This document shows, in pieces, positions 61,564-64,000 of a stretch of DNA of 64,000 nt. Within the stretch, counting starts at the first letter, position 1; every line of letters starts with the position of its first letter. The stretch is from Calothrix sp. 336/3 (lineage in GTDB: Bacteria > Cyanobacteriota > Cyanobacteriia > Cyanobacteriales > Nostocaceae): NCBI RefSeq assembly GCF_000734895.2, contig NZ_CP011382.1, positions 558,001 through 622,000 on the forward strand. The letters are read 5' to 3'. The position numbers were made by a program, and so were the translations under genes. The notes below the pieces were generated by a model, which had not been told where the DNA came from, did not search any database, and saw nothing but the letters and a program-made list of their open reading frames with translations.

Positions 61564-64000
61564 ATGAACATGGTTTTCCGTATTAAACAAACTCGTTGGC
61601 TATACATCACTCTCAGCGCTTTCAGTTTGTGTTTAGTATTTATATTGACACCTGTCCAAGCATCTTCACCAGTTACAACTCCTGTGATTTCTGCTTCTGA
61701 GTCAGGGTTGGAGCAGGGGCGAAATTTCTATAGTTTGGGAAAGTTTGCAGAAGCGATGGCAGCTTGGCAAAGTGCGGTGAAACAGTATCGCTCAACAGGC
61801 GATCGCGTTAATGAAGCGATTAGTTTGAGTTATCTTTCCCTGGCACAGCAAGAGTTGAATCAATGGGAACCAGCGAAAATATCAATAGAACAAAGTATCA
61901 AGCTTTTGCAAACTACTCAGCCCTCGGCGGATGCGATTGTCTGGGCACAAATACTGAATACCCAAGCAAATTTACAACTACGTATAAGTCAAGCAGAAAC
62001 GGCGATCGCCACTTGGCAGCAGGCACAAAAATATTATGAACAGGCTGGTGATACGACAGGAAGTATCGGTAGTCAAATTAATCAGGCTCAAGCTTTACAA
62101 AGTTTAGGATTTTATCGCCGTTCTCGTCAAAAACTAGAAGAATTAACCCAAAAAATGGCAGCAATGCCAGATTCGGAAGTAAAGGTAAGTGGATTGCGAT
62201 CGCTGGGTTTAGCTTTGCAGGCGATCGGTGATCCAAAAAGTCAGCAAGTTTTAGAAGAAAGTTTAGCAACCGCCAATAAAATTCAAGCGAAAACTCAATT
62301 AAGTTCGATTCTTTCCAGTTTGGGCAAGAATGCAGCCAATTTGCAAGACCCAGAAGCCGCATTAAACTATTTTGAAGATGCCGAAAATACTGCAACTAAT
62401 CCTGATGAAGCTCTACAAGCACGTTTAGCTCGCTTCAAATTGTTGGTGGATTATGACAAGCTAGAATATGCCATTCCCCTCGCACACCAGTTAAAACAAC
62501 AACTGACTGAACTCCCTCCCAGTCATAGTTCTCTCTATGCAGCGATTAATTTTGTAGCTACCCTGAATCGACTGGAAAACCCCAATCAACTTTTACCTAG
62601 CCAAGATTTAAGCACATTGATGGCAACGACCGTCAAATCTTCCCAAAAAATCCAAGATGCCCCCGCAGAAGCCCATGCATTGTATCAATGGGGACAAATT
62701 TCTAGTCGAAGTTCTCAGTGGTCTCAGGCAAAGGAACTAGCTGATAAATCCTTGAATATTGCCCGTCAACTACAAGCGGATGACATTATAGCTCAATCAG
62801 CATGGCAGGTAGGCAAATTATACAAACAACAGGGTAAAAGACCGGAGGCGATCGCTGCTTATACAGAAGCGGTTAAGTCACTAAAAGCACTGCGTTCTGA
62901 TTTAGCGGCGGTGAATTCCGATGTGCAATTTTCCTTCCGCGAAAGTGTGGAACCCGTTTATCGAGAACTAGTGGCTTTACTTCTGGATGAACAACCGAGT
63001 CAACCGGAATTATTGCAAGCTCGTGAATTAATTGAATCTCTGCAAATCGCTGAACTCGATAACTTTTTCCAGGAAGCTTGTTTAGACAAAGCCCAAGAGA
63101 TAGATAAAATTGACCCCACAGCAACTGTCATTTATCCGATTATTTTACCTGATCGCCTAGCAACAATTATTTCCCAAACAGGAAAACCTCTGCGTTATTA
63201 CGTCACCCACAAATCTCAAGGAGAAATTGCACAAACCCTTGATAATTTAGTGACTTCCCTCAACCCTGTTTCCGATTCTCAAGACAGAGAAAGACTTAGT
63301 CAACAGATATATGATTGGCTAATTCGCCCCGCAGAACAGGAACAAGCATTTAAAGATACAAAAACCCTAGTATTTGTGTTGGATGGTAAATTACGGAATA
63401 TACCGATGGCAGCTTTGTCCGATGGCAAGGAATTTCTCATCGAAAAATATGCAGTTGCTCTGTCACCAGGATTACAGCTGATGGCTGCCCATACTTTCCA
63501 GCCCAACAAAATTAGTGCAATTATCGGTGGAATTAGTGAATCTCGCTCTGGTTTTGCCGCTTTACCTGCGGTGGAATCGGAAGTCAAGCAAATCTCCCAA
63601 ACAGTATCATCAAAATTGTTACTAAATCAGCAATTTACCAGCCAAGCATTAGGCGATCGCGTTAAATCTAGTAATGCTGATATCGTTCACCTGGCTACCC
63701 ACGGACAATTTAGCTCCCGTCAGGAAGATACATTCTTGCTGACTTGGGATGGACAAGTGAATATCAAGGAATTGTCCGAATTGCTCAAAAATCGCGGTGC
63801 TGCTTCCTCCAAGGCGATCGAATTACTAGTACTGAGTGCTTGTGATACAGCTACCGGAGACGATCGCGCAGTTCTGGGATTAGCTGGTTTAGCGGTTAAA
63901 TCAGGTGCCCGTTCAACCGTTGCGACTCTCTGGCCCGTCAAAGATAAAGCCGCAGAAATGCTGATGACTCGGTTTTATGAACAACTACGGCAACCTCAAG
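61564..64000 (+). CDS. exported TPR-CHAT protease-like protein, partial
   Basis: The frame runs from ATG 61564 to the window edge without a stop (812 codons visible). A signal peptide (WLYITLSAFSLCLVFILTPVQA, near residue 33) is followed by TPR-type helical repeats (about 50-450: GRNFYSLGKFAEAMAAWQSA, LARQLQADDIIAQSA) and a C-terminal CHAT domain (about 530 onward). The putative catalytic pair is His713 in HLATHGQF and Cys760 in LVLSACDTATGDD. CHAT is a caspase-like peptidase fold; in cyanobacteria such exported CHAT proteins commonly sit beside TPS genes. A GTG-free start at ATG 61564 or 61570 is equally possible. The end lies outside the window. Confidence 0.93.
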   Translation, partial: MNMVFRIKQTRWLYITLSAFSLCLVFILTPVQASSPVTTPVISASESGLEQGRNFYSLGKFAEAMAAWQSAVKQYRSTGDRVNEAISLSYLSLAQQELNQWEPAKISIEQSIKLLQTTQPSADAIVWAQILNTQANLQLRISQAETAIATWQQAQKYYEQAGDTTGSIGSQINQAQALQSLGFYRRSRQKLEELTQKMAAMPDSEVKVSGLRSLGLALQAIGDPKSQQVLEESLATANKIQAKTQLSSILSSLGKNAANLQDPEAALNYFEDAENTATNPDEALQARLARFKLLVDYDKLEYAIPLAHQLKQQLTELPPSHSSLYAAINFVATLNRLENPNQLLPSQDLSTLMATTVKSSQKIQDAPAEAHALYQWGQISSRSSQWSQAKELADKSLNIARQLQADDIIAQSAWQVGKLYKQQGKRPEAIAAYTEAVKSLKALRSDLAAVNSDVQFSFRESVEPVYRELVALLLDEQPSQPELLQARELIESLQIAELDNFFQEACLDKAQEIDKIDPTATVIYPIILPDRLATIISQTGKPLRYYVTHKSQGEIAQTLDNLVTSLNPVSDSQDRERLSQQIYDWLIRPAEQEQAFKDTKTLVFVLDGKLRNIPMAALSDGKEFLIEKYAVALSPGLQLMAAHTFQPNKISAIIGGISESRSGFAALPAVESEVKQISQTVSSKLLLNQQFTSQALGDRVKSSNADIVHLATHGQFSSRQEDTFLLTWDGQVNIKELSELLKNRGAASSKAIELLVLSACDTATGDDRAVLGLAGLAVKSGARSTVATLWPVKDKAAEMLMTRFYEQLRQPQ

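Overview
The window comes from a filamentous, probably heterocyst-forming cyanobacterium of the Nostocales type. The reasons are a complete petN (29-residue cytochrome b6f subunit), an NTRC-type thioredoxin reductase, a clpR-clpP3 pair, a flavodiiron flv3-flv1 pair, a gap1-tal pair, PEP-CTERM and XisH/XisI proteins, the octamer GCGATCGC scattered through genes, and many short tandem heptamer repeats between genes. No tRNA or rRNA gene and no complete insertion sequence was seen.

Layout. Positions 1-12.7 kb hold a small CheY-like regulator, a PEP-CTERM protein, transaldolase and GAPDH (carbon metabolism), a Ser/Thr kinase, a DUF4349 lipoprotein, ilvC and a DUF1400 esterase. From 12.7 to 25 kb there is a compact small-RNA candidate, an HD-family alarmone-hydrolase-like protein, a broken gene, a methyltransferase, NTRC, a phosphoesterase, a ParD/ParE toxin-antitoxin pair, an ABC exporter, a Uma2 protein, an alpha/beta hydrolase and a sensor kinase. 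From 25 to 43 kb there is a repeat-rich gap with a duplicated kinase 3' end and an orphan CRISPR-like 37-mer, then flv1/flv3 with a MITE between them, a DnaJ-like protein, clpP3/clpR, a VWA protein, a TspO-like membrane protein, a CBS-PAS hybrid kinase, petN with a small downstream gene, recJ, an acetyltransferase and a PD-(D/E)XK protein.

The accessory part of the window runs from 43.3 to 64 kb. It is a two-partner secretion locus: one TpsB outer-membrane transporter, a response regulator/histidine kinase gene cut by an in-frame TAA, then five tandem TpsA exoproteins of 831-893 residues. XisH and XisI follow 42 bases later, and an exported TPR-CHAT (caspase-like) protein runs off the right edge. 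The five TpsA genes share nearly identical first ~195 and last ~170 residues, nearly identical spacers (three of four exactly 171 bases), and divergent middles. Linkage of diagnostic blocks between copies differs along the genes, which suggests repeated duplication and gene conversion. Three copies carry the same in-frame palindromic repeat near the C-terminus.

How the parts may work together (inference): TpsB would export all five TpsA proteins to the cell surface. The CHAT protein is exported to the periplasm or envelope and could act on or with them. XisHI, a nuclease-like pair, lies in the same direction and may be co-transcribed. Elsewhere, NTRC, Flv1/Flv3, PetN, Gap1 and transaldolase belong to photosynthetic electron flow, redox control and sugar breakdown.
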